Source of the DNA: a virus
Direction: 5' to 3' (one strand)
Virus record (IMG/VR): IMGVR_UViG_3300027734_000267
Coordinates: 1 to 26,814 of that record
DNA: 26,814 bases
This document shows positions 1-8,800 of the stretch, piece by piece. The notes under the pieces were generated by a model, which made no database searches, had not been told where the DNA came from, and was given only the letters and a program-made list of their open reading frames with translations. Both the position numbers and the translations under genes were made by a program. Position 1 is the first letter of the stretch; every line of letters begins with the position of its first letter.

Positions 1-1185
1 AAAGTTATTGCCGCTGGACGTAGATGTGGTAAGTCCCGTCTAGCAGCCACTACTTTGCTCATTGAAGGTCTTAGATGCCCCGCTGGTAGTGCGGTTTTGT
101 ACGTAGCCCCCACTAATGGCCAAGCTCGACAGATTATCTGGCATGTCTTAATGGAAATCGGACGAGAGGTAATCTCTGGAAGCCACATTAACAACATGGA
201 CATTACTCTAGTCAATGGAGCTATGATCTATGTACGAGGGGCTGATAGACCGGATACCTTACGAGGTGTTTCTTTAACATACGCCGTTTTGGACGAAGTA
301 GCGGATATCAAACAAGAAGCTTGGGAGCAAGTTATCCGAGCTTCTCTAAGTGATAAAAAAGGCAGAGCGATCTTTATTGGCACTCCAAAAGGACGTAATT
401 GGTTCTATGATTTGTTTAAGTTGGGAGAGAACGGAGACGATGAAGATTGGAAGTCCTGGCACTTCACTACTAAAGACAATCCTTTAATAGACCCAAAAGA
501 GATTGAGTCCGCAAAAAAAACGTTAAGTACGTTTGCTTTCAAACAAGAATATATGGCTTCGTTTGATAACGCTGGAAGTAATTTATTCAAAGAGGAGTGG
601 ATTAAATATGGTAAAGAACCAGAAGGTTCGTACTTCATCACCTGCGACCTCGCGGGGTTTGAAGATGTCTCGAAAACGAACGGTACGAACAAAAGGCTCG
701 ACGAATCCGCCATCGCTATTGTCAAGGTTACTGAAGAAGGTACTTGGTTTGTTAAAAAAATAGAACACGGACGATGGGATATTAAAGACACTGCTTTTAA
801 CATTCTCAGATGTGTCAAAGAATATAAGCCTATACACATAGGTATTGAGAGGGGCGCTTTGAAGAACGCGGTCTTACCTTACCTTAGTGACTTAATGCGA
901 AAATATAATGTATATTGTCACATTGAAGACTTGACTCATGGCAATAAGAAAAAAGCCGATAGGATTATATGGGCTTTGCAAGGTAGATTTGAGCATGGAA
1001 AGATCGTATTAAACGAAGATGAAGACTTTGACGAGTTTATTGATCAATTATTGATGTTTCCGTCAAAAGGTGTCCATGACGATCTTCCTGACGCTTTGGC
1101 TTACATGGATCAACTAGCAGTCACCTCTTATTTTGTTCAAGAGGATGAAGATTGGGAACCGATTGATGTGATTTCTGGCGTTTAA
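1..1185 (+). CDS. terL: Terminase large subunit (5' end outside window)
   Basis: The ATPase-nuclease motor that packages DNA through the portal into the procapsid. The frame is open from base 1, so the true start lies upstream; an internal TTG at 55 is not the start. Nt 16-36 encode GRRCGKS, a terminase Walker A. Nt 280-300 encode YAVLDEV, the Walker B with its catalytic Glu. The segment FIGTPKGRNWFYDLF fits the coupling region. The C-terminal RNase H-like nuclease shows ITCDLAG (Asp near nt 646), IGIERGA and a terminal HDDLPDALAYM with acidic residues. It is followed after 8 nt by the portal gene, the usual order. Only a short N-terminal stretch before Walker A is missing. Function is secure. 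Confidence 0.95.
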   Translation, partial: KVIAAGRRCGKSRLAATTLLIEGLRCPAGSAVLYVAPTNGQARQIIWHVLMEIGREVISGSHINNMDITLVNGAMIYVRGADRPDTLRGVSLTYAVLDEVADIKQEAWEQVIRASLSDKKGRAIFIGTPKGRNWFYDLFKLGENGDDEDWKSWHFTTKDNPLIDPKEIESAKKTLSTFAFKQEYMASFDNAGSNLFKEEWIKYGKEPEGSYFITCDLAGFEDVSKTNGTNKRLDESAIAIVKVTEEGTWFVKKIEHGRWDIKDTAFNILRCVKEYKPIHIGIERGALKNAVLPYLSDLMRKYNVYCHIEDLTHGNKKKADRIIWALQGRFEHGKIVLNEDEDFDEFIDQLLMFPSKGVHDDLPDALAYMDQLAVTSYFVQEDEDWEPIDVISGV

Positions 1186-1193
1186 GGACTAAT

Positions 1194-3218
1194 ATGGACA
1201 ATATTTTTGAGCAACCCTCTGAACAAGATAAAGAGATTGTTGCTTTTGTAGTAAACCATTGTGACCGGTGGAGAGACTACAGAAATACCAATTATTTAAC
1301 TCTGTGGGATGAATACGAGCGTATTTTCCGTGGGGAATGGGCTGTAGAAGACCGTATGAGGGATTCGGAGAGGAGCCGTATTGTGACTCCCGCTGCCCAA
1401 CAAGCCGTAGAAACTCGTCATGCTGAGATTATGGAAGCAATCTTCGGTCAAGGTGAGTTCTTTGACATCGAAGACGATATTAAAGACGTAAACGGCAACC
1501 CGTTAGACGTTGAGATGATCAAAAAACAACTCAACGAAGACTTCAAATTAGACAAAATCCGTAAGTCTATCGACCAAATTGAGTTAATGGCCGAGATTTA
1601 TGGCACTGGTATCGGTGAGATTGTCGTAGTCACTGATAAAACCTTTGAACCTGCCACACAACAGATCCCAGGCCAACAACAAGCCGCTATCGGTGTAGTG
1701 GAAAAAGAGCGAATTGGCGTTCGGATTATTCCAGTTAATCCTAAAAACTTCCTTTTTGACCCTAATGGTACGTCTATTGAAGACTGCTTAGGCGTTGCGA
1801 TTGAAAAGTATGTCTCAATCCATAAAGTAGTAAAAGGTCAGGAAGACGGCATCTATAAAAAAGTAGACATTGGTACTTCTCCTGAAGACGATAGGTTAGA
1901 ACCCACTCAAGAGGTCGTACAGTATCGTGATGACAAAGTTAAGCTCTTAACCTACTACGGTTTAGTACCTAAAGAGCTTTTAAGCGGAAAAGAAGAAGTA
2001 GTAGAGTTATTCCCTGAAGAATCTTTGCAAGACGAATACGACAATTTAGTAGAAGCGATTGTTGTTATTGCAAATGACGGTATTCTTTTGAAAGCAGAAG
2101 AATCGCCGTACATGATGAAAGACCGTCCTTGTGTTCTCTATCAAGATGACACAGTACCTAATCGACTTTTAGGTCGAGGAACTGTTGAAAAAGCATACAA
2201 CATGCAGAAGGCTATCGACGCGCAGATCCGCAGTCACTTAGATTCTCTGGCTTTAACGACATCTCCTATGATTGCGATGGACGCAACTCGTCTTCCTCGA
2301 GGTGCTAAGTTTGAAGTCAAGCCTGGCAAAGCAATCTTAACTAACGGCGCTCCTAGTGAGATCTTGTATCCGTTTAAGTTTGGTAACACAGATGGTAATA
2401 ACATCGCTACTGCTAAAGACTTTGAGAGGATGCTCCTACAAGCTACTGGCACTTTAGACTCTCAAGGTATGGTGTCTCAAGTCGCAAGGGATGGTCAGTC
2501 TATGTCTCTTGCTGTAGCGACTATCATTAAAAAATACAAACGGACTTTGGTAAACTTCCAAGAAGATTTCCTTATCCCGTTTATCAAAAAAGCAGTCTAT
2601 AGGTATATGCAGTTCGATCCTGAACGATATCCTTCTGTAGACTTTAAATTCATTCCAACTGCGACGTTGGGTATTATTGCTAGAGAGTATGAACAACAAC
2701 AACTCATTGGACTTTTACAAACACTTGGCCCCAACACGCCTGTTCTGCCTATTATTCTCAAAGGCATATTAGGTAATTCTAGTCTCTCTAATCGCAATGA
2801 GTTAATTGCTACTCTTGATCAGATGTCTCAGCCCAATCCTGAGATGCAACAAATGCAACTTGTTAAAGAGCAGCTTGCACTTAAAGCGGCTCAGGCTCAG
2901 ATTGCTGTTGATACGACTCAAGCAGAACAGAATCGTGCTGAAGCTACAAAACTGACTGTAGAGGCACAACTTATGCCGAAAGAAATTGAAGCTAAGACGA
3001 TGGCCGCTGTTACCAAAAATCTTCCTACTAACGACGATTTGGCTTCAAAAGAATTCGATAAACGAGTCAAGATTGCTGAGTTAATGTTAAAAGAAGCAGA
3101 CATTAAAAATAAATCAAAAATTGTCGAGCTTCAAATGTCAAAAGCAAAAGACGATGCTTCTGCAACAGAGGAAGACTTCCTTTCACAATTGAATGGAGCC
3201 TTACGAAGTGGCGGGTAA
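1194..3218 (+). CDS. Portal (head-tail connector) protein
   Basis: Dodecameric ring at the packaging vertex; dock for the terminase and later for the tail. The 674-aa length fits podovirus portals. An AAGGA Shine-Dalgarno overlaps the terminase stop and precedes the ATG. Family-like features are the N-terminal segment with SERSRIVTPAAQQAVETRH, the repeated acidic/aromatic core, and a long C-terminal helical tail (residues about 540-670) rich in Gln, Ala, Glu and Lys, as expected for the crown/barrel helices. The position directly after terL supports the call. The assignment rests on recognising the family pattern and the gene order, not on a catalytic motif. Confidence 0.88.
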   Translation: MDNIFEQPSEQDKEIVAFVVNHCDRWRDYRNTNYLTLWDEYERIFRGEWAVEDRMRDSERSRIVTPAAQQAVETRHAEIMEAIFGQGEFFDIEDDIKDVNGNPLDVEMIKKQLNEDFKLDKIRKSIDQIELMAEIYGTGIGEIVVVTDKTFEPATQQIPGQQQAAIGVVEKERIGVRIIPVNPKNFLFDPNGTSIEDCLGVAIEKYVSIHKVVKGQEDGIYKKVDIGTSPEDDRLEPTQEVVQYRDDKVKLLTYYGLVPKELLSGKEEVVELFPEESLQDEYDNLVEAIVVIANDGILLKAEESPYMMKDRPCVLYQDDTVPNRLLGRGTVEKAYNMQKAIDAQIRSHLDSLALTTSPMIAMDATRLPRGAKFEVKPGKAILTNGAPSEILYPFKFGNTDGNNIATAKDFERMLLQATGTLDSQGMVSQVARDGQSMSLAVATIIKKYKRTLVNFQEDFLIPFIKKAVYRYMQFDPERYPSVDFKFIPTATLGIIAREYEQQQLIGLLQTLGPNTPVLPIILKGILGNSSLSNRNELIATLDQMSQPNPEMQQMQLVKEQLALKAAQAQIAVDTTQAEQNRAEATKLTVEAQLMPKEIEAKTMAAVTKNLPTNDDLASKEFDKRVKIAELMLKEADIKNKSKIVELQMSKAKDDASATEEDFLSQLNGALRSGG

Positions 3219-4611
3219 TTCAAATATAAAAAGTTGGTTTTTAACGAATTTGGCTATCATGGTCAAATCGTTAAAAAAAGTAGAAGATAATCTTGATAAA
3301 AAATATGAAAAAATAAATCAAGATGTTTTTGATCGCCTATCTAAAATTGTAGATGGCAAAGATGGGTTGGATGGTAAAGATGGCAAGCAAGGCCAAAAAG
3401 GTGATCGCGGAGAAAAAGGATCACCAGGAATAGATGGTAAAGACGGAAAGGATGGTGATTCTGTAGTAGATGCAAGAATAGACTTTGATGGAAGTCTTGT
3501 TATTACAATGTCTACTGGAAAAGAAATAAATGTTGGTGAAATAGTTCCAGATGATCTAAGAGATAAGTTAAAAGTATTTATCAGCAATACCACGGAATCC
3601 TCTGGAATTACTCCTGGAACTCTTTATGTAGACAATGTAAACAATTTTGTCGGAATAAATGTTCCTACTCCGACTACGCCATTAGATGTAACCGCCAATC
3701 CTGCTTATTCTGGTGGTTATATGAGCAATATTTACAACACTGTAACTGGCGTTCTTAGTGAATCAAAACTATTTATCAATGATGGAACAATTTATCAGAG
3801 ATACACTTATGATGTTTTAGGAGCACCTGCAAATCTTGATTTTATAGTTGAGCCAAGTGCCGTTAACATATCATCTAGTGTTCCAGTTCAATTTACAGCG
3901 TCATTAGTAAATATTCCTACTTTAACCTCAAACTCGTTTGCATTAACAGGGCCAGATTTTAATGTTTCAACATCAAACTCAACAAATCCAGTAAATGTTA
4001 ACTTTACCAATACTCTTGGTGGCGGCTCTAAACTTACATTAAGCACAGCAGGAGCATCGGCACTTTCTGACGCTGTTATTGTATTTAAAAATACTACCGC
4101 TACTACTGCGGATTGGTCTGTTGGTTGCGATCATAGTGACACTAAAGCATTTAAGATTTCAAGATTTACAACTCTTGGAACAAATGATGCAATCGTTATA
4201 CGGAGCGACACGCAACGAGTTGGTATTGGCGCGGCCTATGCAAATATAACTGCGCCGTTAACTGTTGGCGGTGTTGCTGCATTTGCCGCAGGAAATGCAA
4301 ATTTACCATCTATTGCTAGAAGCACAGACCTTGATACTGGAATATGGTTTCCAGCAGCAAATGAAGTTGCAGTATCAACCAATGGAACTGAAAAGTTACG
4401 AGTAATATCTTCTGGAAACGTTGGTATCAACGAGACTATTCCTGACTATAAGCTAGACGTAAATGGAACATTTGGCTTCACTCCAGGCACTTCAGTTACT
4501 CCAGTAGATAACGGTGACGTTGTATTTGAACTGACGAACAACACGACATTTACTATCAGGGCAAAGGGTTCTGATGGAACTACTCGATCTGTAGCATTAA
4601 CGCTTGCGTAA
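3208..4611 (+). CDS. Collagen-like tail fibre protein
   Basis: Virion fibre, probably host-contacting. Order of parts: a short helical N-terminus (SLKKVEDNLDKKYEKI), 12 uninterrupted Gly-X-Y triplets beginning GKDGLDGKDGK, a conserved module DFDGSLVITMSTGKEINVGE, then a long beta-rich region. The C-terminal third has the repeat pattern of phage and bacterial fibres (RVGIG, TDLDTGIWFPAANEVAVST, GNVGIN, YKLDVNG). The start is uncertain. GTG 3208 has GGAG 9 nt upstream and overlaps the portal stop by 11 nt. ATG 3193 is longer but lacks a Shine-Dalgarno, and ATG 3259 would remove helix shared with the next collagen-like protein. The fibre role is inferred from composition and repeats. Confidence 0.82.
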   Translation: MAGNSNIKSWFLTNLAIMVKSLKKVEDNLDKKYEKINQDVFDRLSKIVDGKDGLDGKDGKQGQKGDRGEKGSPGIDGKDGKDGDSVVDARIDFDGSLVITMSTGKEINVGEIVPDDLRDKLKVFISNTTESSGITPGTLYVDNVNNFVGINVPTPTTPLDVTANPAYSGGYMSNIYNTVTGVLSESKLFINDGTIYQRYTYDVLGAPANLDFIVEPSAVNISSSVPVQFTASLVNIPTLTSNSFALTGPDFNVSTSNSTNPVNVNFTNTLGGGSKLTLSTAGASALSDAVIVFKNTTATTADWSVGCDHSDTKAFKISRFTTLGTNDAIVIRSDTQRVGIGAAYANITAPLTVGGVAAFAAGNANLPSIARSTDLDTGIWFPAANEVAVSTNGTEKLRVISSGNVGINETIPDYKLDVNGTFGFTPGTSVTPVDNGDVVFELTNNTTFTIRAKGSDGTTRSVALTLA

Positions 4612-4620
4612 GGAATAAAT

Positions 4621-4944
4621 ATGATTGACGTTTCTTATGAATGGTTTGTTGATCAGATGCTTGTTAAACCAGTAGAGCTTGATAAACAAAATATTGTTTG
4701 TTCTGCAATTTGGCGGTGTATTGGAACGCACGATGAAGTTACTGGAACGCAATTTGGAACGGCTGATATTAAATACTTTGGATCTAAGGACTTTGTTCCG
4801 TATGAACAGCTTACAAAAGATATAGTTTTAAGTTGGTGCTGGTCATCAGGAGTTGATAAAAAAACCATTGAATCTTTGATCTATGAAGAAATTTCTGAAA
4901 AGTTAGAACCAAAGATTATCGCGTTACAGAACCCGTGGACTTAA
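4621..4944 (+). CDS. Small conserved phage protein between the fibre genes
   Basis: 107 aa, preceded by an AAGGA Shine-Dalgarno just after the fibre gene stop. No signal peptide or membrane segment. Visible landmarks are YEWFVDQM near the start, a central WRCIGTHDEVTGTQFGTADI, and an end reading IIALQNPW. This layout (aromatic start, 'W+ ..GTD' core, PW at the end) resembles a small family often found next to structural genes of marine and freshwater podoviruses (I believe DUF7936-like), whose function is unknown. A broken relative may lie at 8696-8785. The link to that family is from memory and unverified. Confidence 0.65.
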   Translation: MIDVSYEWFVDQMLVKPVELDKQNIVCSAIWRCIGTHDEVTGTQFGTADIKYFGSKDFVPYEQLTKDIVLSWCWSSGVDKKTIESLIYEEISEKLEPKIIALQNPWT

Positions 4945-5045
4945 TTAAATTATACTTTTATAGTACGTTTTACATAGATGCCTTTAAATAATTTACTGGC
5001 TTTTCTAGTTTGAATAAAACCGTTTTAGTTTATTTGGAAAATTAA

Positions 5046-7301
5046 ATGGATATTAATAAAATTTTTGATGGCAGTTTGGACGAAATTGCCAATAATATTT
5101 TTAATGAAACTAAAAATACAACGGATAAAGCAAAGGAAATTCAACAGCAAAAGATTGCTGAAAATGTCCAATATGTAATCGACGCACTCAAAAAGATTGA
5201 AGCTGATCTTCGTGGAGAATATGGCGATGTTGCCGACAAGCTATCTGAACGTATTTTGTCTATTAAAGATGGCAAAGACGGGCGTAATGGTGCTGATGGT
5301 CGTGATGGTAAAGATGGGCATCCTGGTCGTGATGGACTTGTTGGTGCAAAAGGTGCTGATGGATTGCCAGGCCGTGATGGAATAGACGGTGTTGATGGAG
5401 TTTCTGTCACTGATGCCAGTATCGACTTTGATGGCTCTCTCATTATTAATTTGTCCAATGGCAGCGTGATAAACGTTGGCGAGGTAGTGTCACAAGATTT
5501 GGCCGATAAGATTCAGGTCATTTCTACGATGTCCACGAATGGCACGATGGCGTCTACTCTGCTCACTTACAGTCCTCAGTATCAGGTGATGACAGCAGGG
5601 CAGACTGTAGTTAACTTTTCAACTACCTATGTTCCTGGAGTTGCTAGTCTTGCAATCTATTACAATGGTCTTCGGCTTGCAGTAAATGTAGACTACACTG
5701 AGACCTCAGTTTCCAGCATTACACTTACAAATCCTGCGTTGGTTGGTGATACAGTCTATAGTATGATTGGGCAGGAAATAGTAAGTACTGATGCTGTTGA
5801 TGCCTCTGTTGTTTCTTATACTCCTGCTGGAACTGGAGCCGTGGCAACAACCGTCCAAGCCAAGCTGAGGGAGAGTGTCAGCGTCAAAGACTTTGGTGCG
5901 GTTGGTAATGGAACGACAGATGACACAGTAGCTATTCAAGCAGCAATTACTGCCGCACAAATAAACGGGCAAAGCGTTTATCTGCCAGCAGGAAACTACC
6001 TTGTCTCAAACACACTGACCTTATCAAAACAAATTACGCTATTTGGTGACGGCATCCGTTCGTACATTAAAGTGGCCGCGTCAGTAGGTGCTACAACTGA
6101 CATCATCAAAATTAGTCCAAGTAGCAGCGACGATACGCAAAGCGGATTTATCCTTAAAGACTTCCGCATCGGGCCGGTGAGTGGAACCCCTGGTCGCCAC
6201 GCCATTGCAATCGACATAACCACCCGCGCTGTATATGCGTCACAGTTCAGCGGACTTCGTTTAGACGCTCTGGGTGGTCGCGGAATTGTAACGCTTCCCA
6301 ACGCCACGCCACTTGTGGATGGGTTCTTCACCTCGGTCATACAAGATTGCACAATTGCAAACGGCATGTATTTGGATGAGGCTGGAGATTCGATTCGTAT
6401 TTTGAATAACATATTCACTGGTGCCAATGTAGGCATTTACTTGAATTGTGTTTTTGTTAGTCCAGGCAATACACCTCACGGCATAGACATTGTTGGAAAC
6501 AGCTTTGTCAGTTCTGGAGGCGGCATTCAAATTAAGAACGGGTATGCAACGAGGGTAATTCGCAATCTGTTTGAAACCTCTGCTGGAAACGCAAACAACG
6601 CACTGTTAGATATTGATGGAACAAGCGCCACGGAAATTCCAGAAGGTGTTTTGGTTGAAGGAAACTTCTTTAGCACACCGCCTGCTGTTGACTCTATCCG
6701 AGTCAATTACGCAAGGATGGCGCAGATTGCATACAACACCATAAATGAGCCGGGCGGCGGTGGCTACGCATTTAGGGTCACGGCAAACGCTGTTAATACA
6801 CAGATTCTTTTTAACCCAACTAGCAGTGATTCTTCTAAAGCCGCGCAGTTAATTGATGCCGGAACAAATACGTTCTGGATGCGTAGCGGTTTGAGTGCGT
6901 ATGCGGAATTGTCTAAAGATTTATATCTGAATTCGCAGGGCGCAAGCGTGCGCGCTTCTGACACTGCGGGAACAGCTATTCGCGTAGTTAAGTGGGAAAG
7001 CGCGGACAATACGTTGAATCTAGGTGTAGTAGACGCTGCCGCTACAAACGGAATTCTTTTCTTATACGCGCAAGGAGTCGCAGCAGCAAGAATAAATGCT
7101 AACTCAACCACTTGGTTCAAGAACAAGATAAACCCCGGAACTGATGCCGGTGCGTTTCAGAGTGCGACAGGAATTTACGGAAATACTGGTGCGCCAAATA
7201 ACGCTAACGGTATTGACGGAGATTTTTATTTCCGCGCTGATGGTGGTGCGCTTACAAGCATTTACCATAAACGGGCTGGTGCTTGGGTCGGCATCATCTA
7301 A
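5046..7301 (+). CDS. Tailspike: collagen-like N-terminus plus pectate-lyase-fold beta-helix
   Basis: 751-aa virion adhesin, possibly a polysaccharide depolymerase. A coiled-coil-like N-terminus (residues 1-75) leads to 15 Gly-X-Y triplets, then a module DFDGSLIINLSNGSVINVGE shared with the fibre at 3208. Residues about 280-300 read VKDFGAVGNGTTDDTVAIQA, the signature opening of pectate-lyase-type beta-helix tailspikes. Turn-rich repeats with Asn and Gly continue to about residue 600. The C-terminus (DGDFYFRADGG, HKRAGAWVGII) resembles other phage spike ends. GGA at 5036-5038 serves as Shine-Dalgarno. The roughly 100 nt before it is AT-rich, with no convincing promoter or terminator. Catalytic residues cannot be assigned by eye. 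Confidence 0.87.
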   Translation: MDINKIFDGSLDEIANNIFNETKNTTDKAKEIQQQKIAENVQYVIDALKKIEADLRGEYGDVADKLSERILSIKDGKDGRNGADGRDGKDGHPGRDGLVGAKGADGLPGRDGIDGVDGVSVTDASIDFDGSLIINLSNGSVINVGEVVSQDLADKIQVISTMSTNGTMASTLLTYSPQYQVMTAGQTVVNFSTTYVPGVASLAIYYNGLRLAVNVDYTETSVSSITLTNPALVGDTVYSMIGQEIVSTDAVDASVVSYTPAGTGAVATTVQAKLRESVSVKDFGAVGNGTTDDTVAIQAAITAAQINGQSVYLPAGNYLVSNTLTLSKQITLFGDGIRSYIKVAASVGATTDIIKISPSSSDDTQSGFILKDFRIGPVSGTPGRHAIAIDITTRAVYASQFSGLRLDALGGRGIVTLPNATPLVDGFFTSVIQDCTIANGMYLDEAGDSIRILNNIFTGANVGIYLNCVFVSPGNTPHGIDIVGNSFVSSGGGIQIKNGYATRVIRNLFETSAGNANNALLDIDGTSATEIPEGVLVEGNFFSTPPAVDSIRVNYARMAQIAYNTINEPGGGGYAFRVTANAVNTQILFNPTSSDSSKAAQLIDAGTNTFWMRSGLSAYAELSKDLYLNSQGASVRASDTAGTAIRVVKWESADNTLNLGVVDAAATNGILFLYAQGVAAARINANSTTWFKNKINPGTDAGAFQSATGIYGNTGAPNNANGIDGDFYFRADGGALTSIYHKRAGAWVGII
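5883..5944 (+). repeat. Copy 1 of duplicated beta-helix entry segment
   Basis: 62 nt encoding VKDFGAVGNG and the following DDTVAIQAA. It matches 7380-7441 in the next spike gene at about 52 of 62 positions by hand alignment. It is a direct repeat inside two adjacent, homologous tailspike domains and could seed recombination between them. Confidence 0.8.
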
Positions 7302-7322
7302 ATCTAATATTTAGGAACTCCA

Positions 7323-8582
7323 ATGACAACACTTTCTAAAGCAAGACAGAACGCACTCTACGCTGACGCTGTGGTTGATGTAAAAGACTTTGGTGCGGTT
7401 GGTGATGGGGTAGCTGATGACACAGTAGCTCTACAAGCAGCTAGGGACTTTATTGCCGCCAATGCAACACGCTACAAATTGATTTTTCCTTCTGGCATTT
7501 ACAAATATACGGCCTCTCCAAATTGGGCTATTCAAAACGCCGAAATTGAGGGGCAAGGTGAGGTTCGGCTGCGATGTGTTACCGCAGGAGTAAACGCTGT
7601 AATTATTGACTCCGGTAGTTCTGGCTATGTTTACAACATGAAGATGACCGGCTTTATTGTGGACGGCATAGCTACAGGGCTAAACGGTGTTTATATCAGG
7701 TCAGTTCACCATAGCAAGTTTGGTTTCAATGTTCGTGGTGCTGGCACAACGTCAGCAGGGTTGTTAATTAAATTTGCTGTCTGCAACATATTCGAGAACT
7801 TTATTTGCTCTGTAAACGAAGGAGGGTGGTATTCAACGACAAAGCCCGCTTTCGGCGTAAGCATGGAAATTCGCAATCCTGGCGAGACGGTTAGCTATTG
7901 CACCTTTATCAACCCCGTGATTGAGGGGCCAGATATAGGTATTCAATCAACTGGCTCTCTTGGTAACGTATTCCTCGGCGGCACTTCGGAAGCCTGTTCT
8001 ACATACGGAGTTTTTCTATCTTCCGCATCAAATGGCGATAAGTTTTTTGGAACAGACTTTGAAGCAAATACGGTGGCTGATGTTTACTGCCAAGCAACTG
8101 CTCTTGAATTACATGGCGTTGACTCAACCAATCTTATTGCGTTCGGAACAACTGCTGTGCGTTGTGCTATTTTGGGTGGGCAACATAGCAGCATTAACAT
8201 AGATGTTGGCGCAATCCGTTGCTCGGTTGTCAATGCGGGCTTTAATAAAACTGGTTTTGCCGGAACATTCTCTGACGCAGGAACGCAAACTTATATTTCC
8301 AACGTCCAGAACATTATTGGGGCGGTGAGATATTTAACTGGAACAATTGCAGCAACACCGGGAACTATTGCCGCTGCGGGACAAGGAGTATTCACGGTAA
8401 CTGTAACAGGCGCAGCATTAGGGGACTTGGCTGTTGCCTCTTATTCGCTCAGTGTTGCCGGATTAGTAATGACTGCAAATGTAACTTCCGCAAACACTGT
8501 AACCGTGTATATGACAAATACTTCACTTGCAGGCATAGCGCCCGGTTCTGGAAATATCCGCGTAATGGTAACGCGAGGTTGA
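7323..8582 (+). CDS. Second tailspike, pectate-lyase-fold beta-helix
   Basis: 419 aa. The Shine-Dalgarno TTAGGA is 7 nt upstream of the ATG. Unlike its neighbour it has no collagen or virion-anchor module: after MTTLSKARQNALYADAVVD it goes straight to the beta-helix entry VKDFGAVGDG..DDTVALQA (residues about 19-42). A right-handed beta-helix-like pattern with short Gly/Asn turns fills the middle. The last 75 residues (from about TGTIAATPGTIAAAGQG) form a separate beta-sandwich-like domain similar to the capsid decoration-like protein at 11522. It may bind a partner protein, or be a subunit attached through another fibre. Depolymerase activity is possible but unproven. Confidence 0.82.
   Translation: MTTLSKARQNALYADAVVDVKDFGAVGDGVADDTVALQAARDFIAANATRYKLIFPSGIYKYTASPNWAIQNAEIEGQGEVRLRCVTAGVNAVIIDSGSSGYVYNMKMTGFIVDGIATGLNGVYIRSVHHSKFGFNVRGAGTTSAGLLIKFAVCNIFENFICSVNEGGWYSTTKPAFGVSMEIRNPGETVSYCTFINPVIEGPDIGIQSTGSLGNVFLGGTSEACSTYGVFLSSASNGDKFFGTDFEANTVADVYCQATALELHGVDSTNLIAFGTTAVRCAILGGQHSSINIDVGAIRCSVVNAGFNKTGFAGTFSDAGTQTYISNVQNIIGAVRYLTGTIAATPGTIAAAGQGVFTVTVTGAALGDLAVASYSLSVAGLVMTANVTSANTVTVYMTNTSLAGIAPGSGNIRVMVTRG
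7380..7441 (+). repeat. Copy 2 of duplicated beta-helix entry segment
   Basis: 62 nt encoding VKDFGAVGDG and the following DDTVALQAA; direct repeat of 5883-5944 with about 10 mismatches by hand alignment. Confidence 0.8.
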
Positions 8583-8608
8583 TTAAACCTAACACTTAGG
8601 AATCTAAA

Positions 8609-8629
8609 ATGACCACACTTTTTAAATAG
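8609..8629 (+). pseudogene. Remnant of a third spike gene start (6 codons then stop)
   Basis: ATG ACC ACA CTT TTT AAA TAG encodes MTTLFK and a stop. It matches the start of the spike gene at 7323 (MTTLSK) at 16 of 18 bases. The leader is also copied: TTAGGA lies 8 nt before this ATG and 7 nt before the one at 7323. It looks like the leftover 5' end of a duplicated or replaced tailspike gene. Too short to be a gene. Confidence 0.6.
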
Positions 8630-8695
8630 TGTTTTGATTTAATTTACAGAATCATCATAAGTGATTGCTACTTACAAGACAATACTGGAGACATA

Positions 8696-8785
8696 ATGTT
8701 TACTTGGCTAATCGAACAGATGGATTGCGCCGTTCAGCAGGACGGTAAAGCGGACGTTGTTCTGCCGCTGCCGTGGAGTAATTAG
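8696..8785 (+). pseudogene. 29-codon ORF, probable internally deleted small structural gene
   Basis: GGAG sits 5 nt before the ATG. The peptide begins MFTWLIEQMDCAVQQDGK and ends VLPLPWSN. The start resembles the start of the 107-aa protein at 4621 (YEWFVDQM), and the PLPW ending recalls the PW ending of the same family. This suggests an in-frame deletion that joined the first about 22 codons to the last few. It could still be translated, given the good Shine-Dalgarno. It shares the intergenic stretch 8583-8800 with the spike start remnant; I see no other gene there. Confidence 0.5.
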
Positions 8786-8800
8786 TTAAATAGATGATTT

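Noticed and set aside
405-839. Long - strand open frame opposite the terminase
   Set aside because: Shadow of a conserved gene; no ribosome site and no independent motif.
4945-5045. Promoter in the 101-nt AT-rich gap (TATACT, TTTACA elements)
   Set aside because: No -35/-10 pair with 15-19 nt spacing could be formed.
3318-5458. Gly-X-Y coding repeats considered as CRISPR-like or satellite DNA
   Set aside because: They are codon-level collagen repeats in two protein genes, not regularly spaced DNA repeats.
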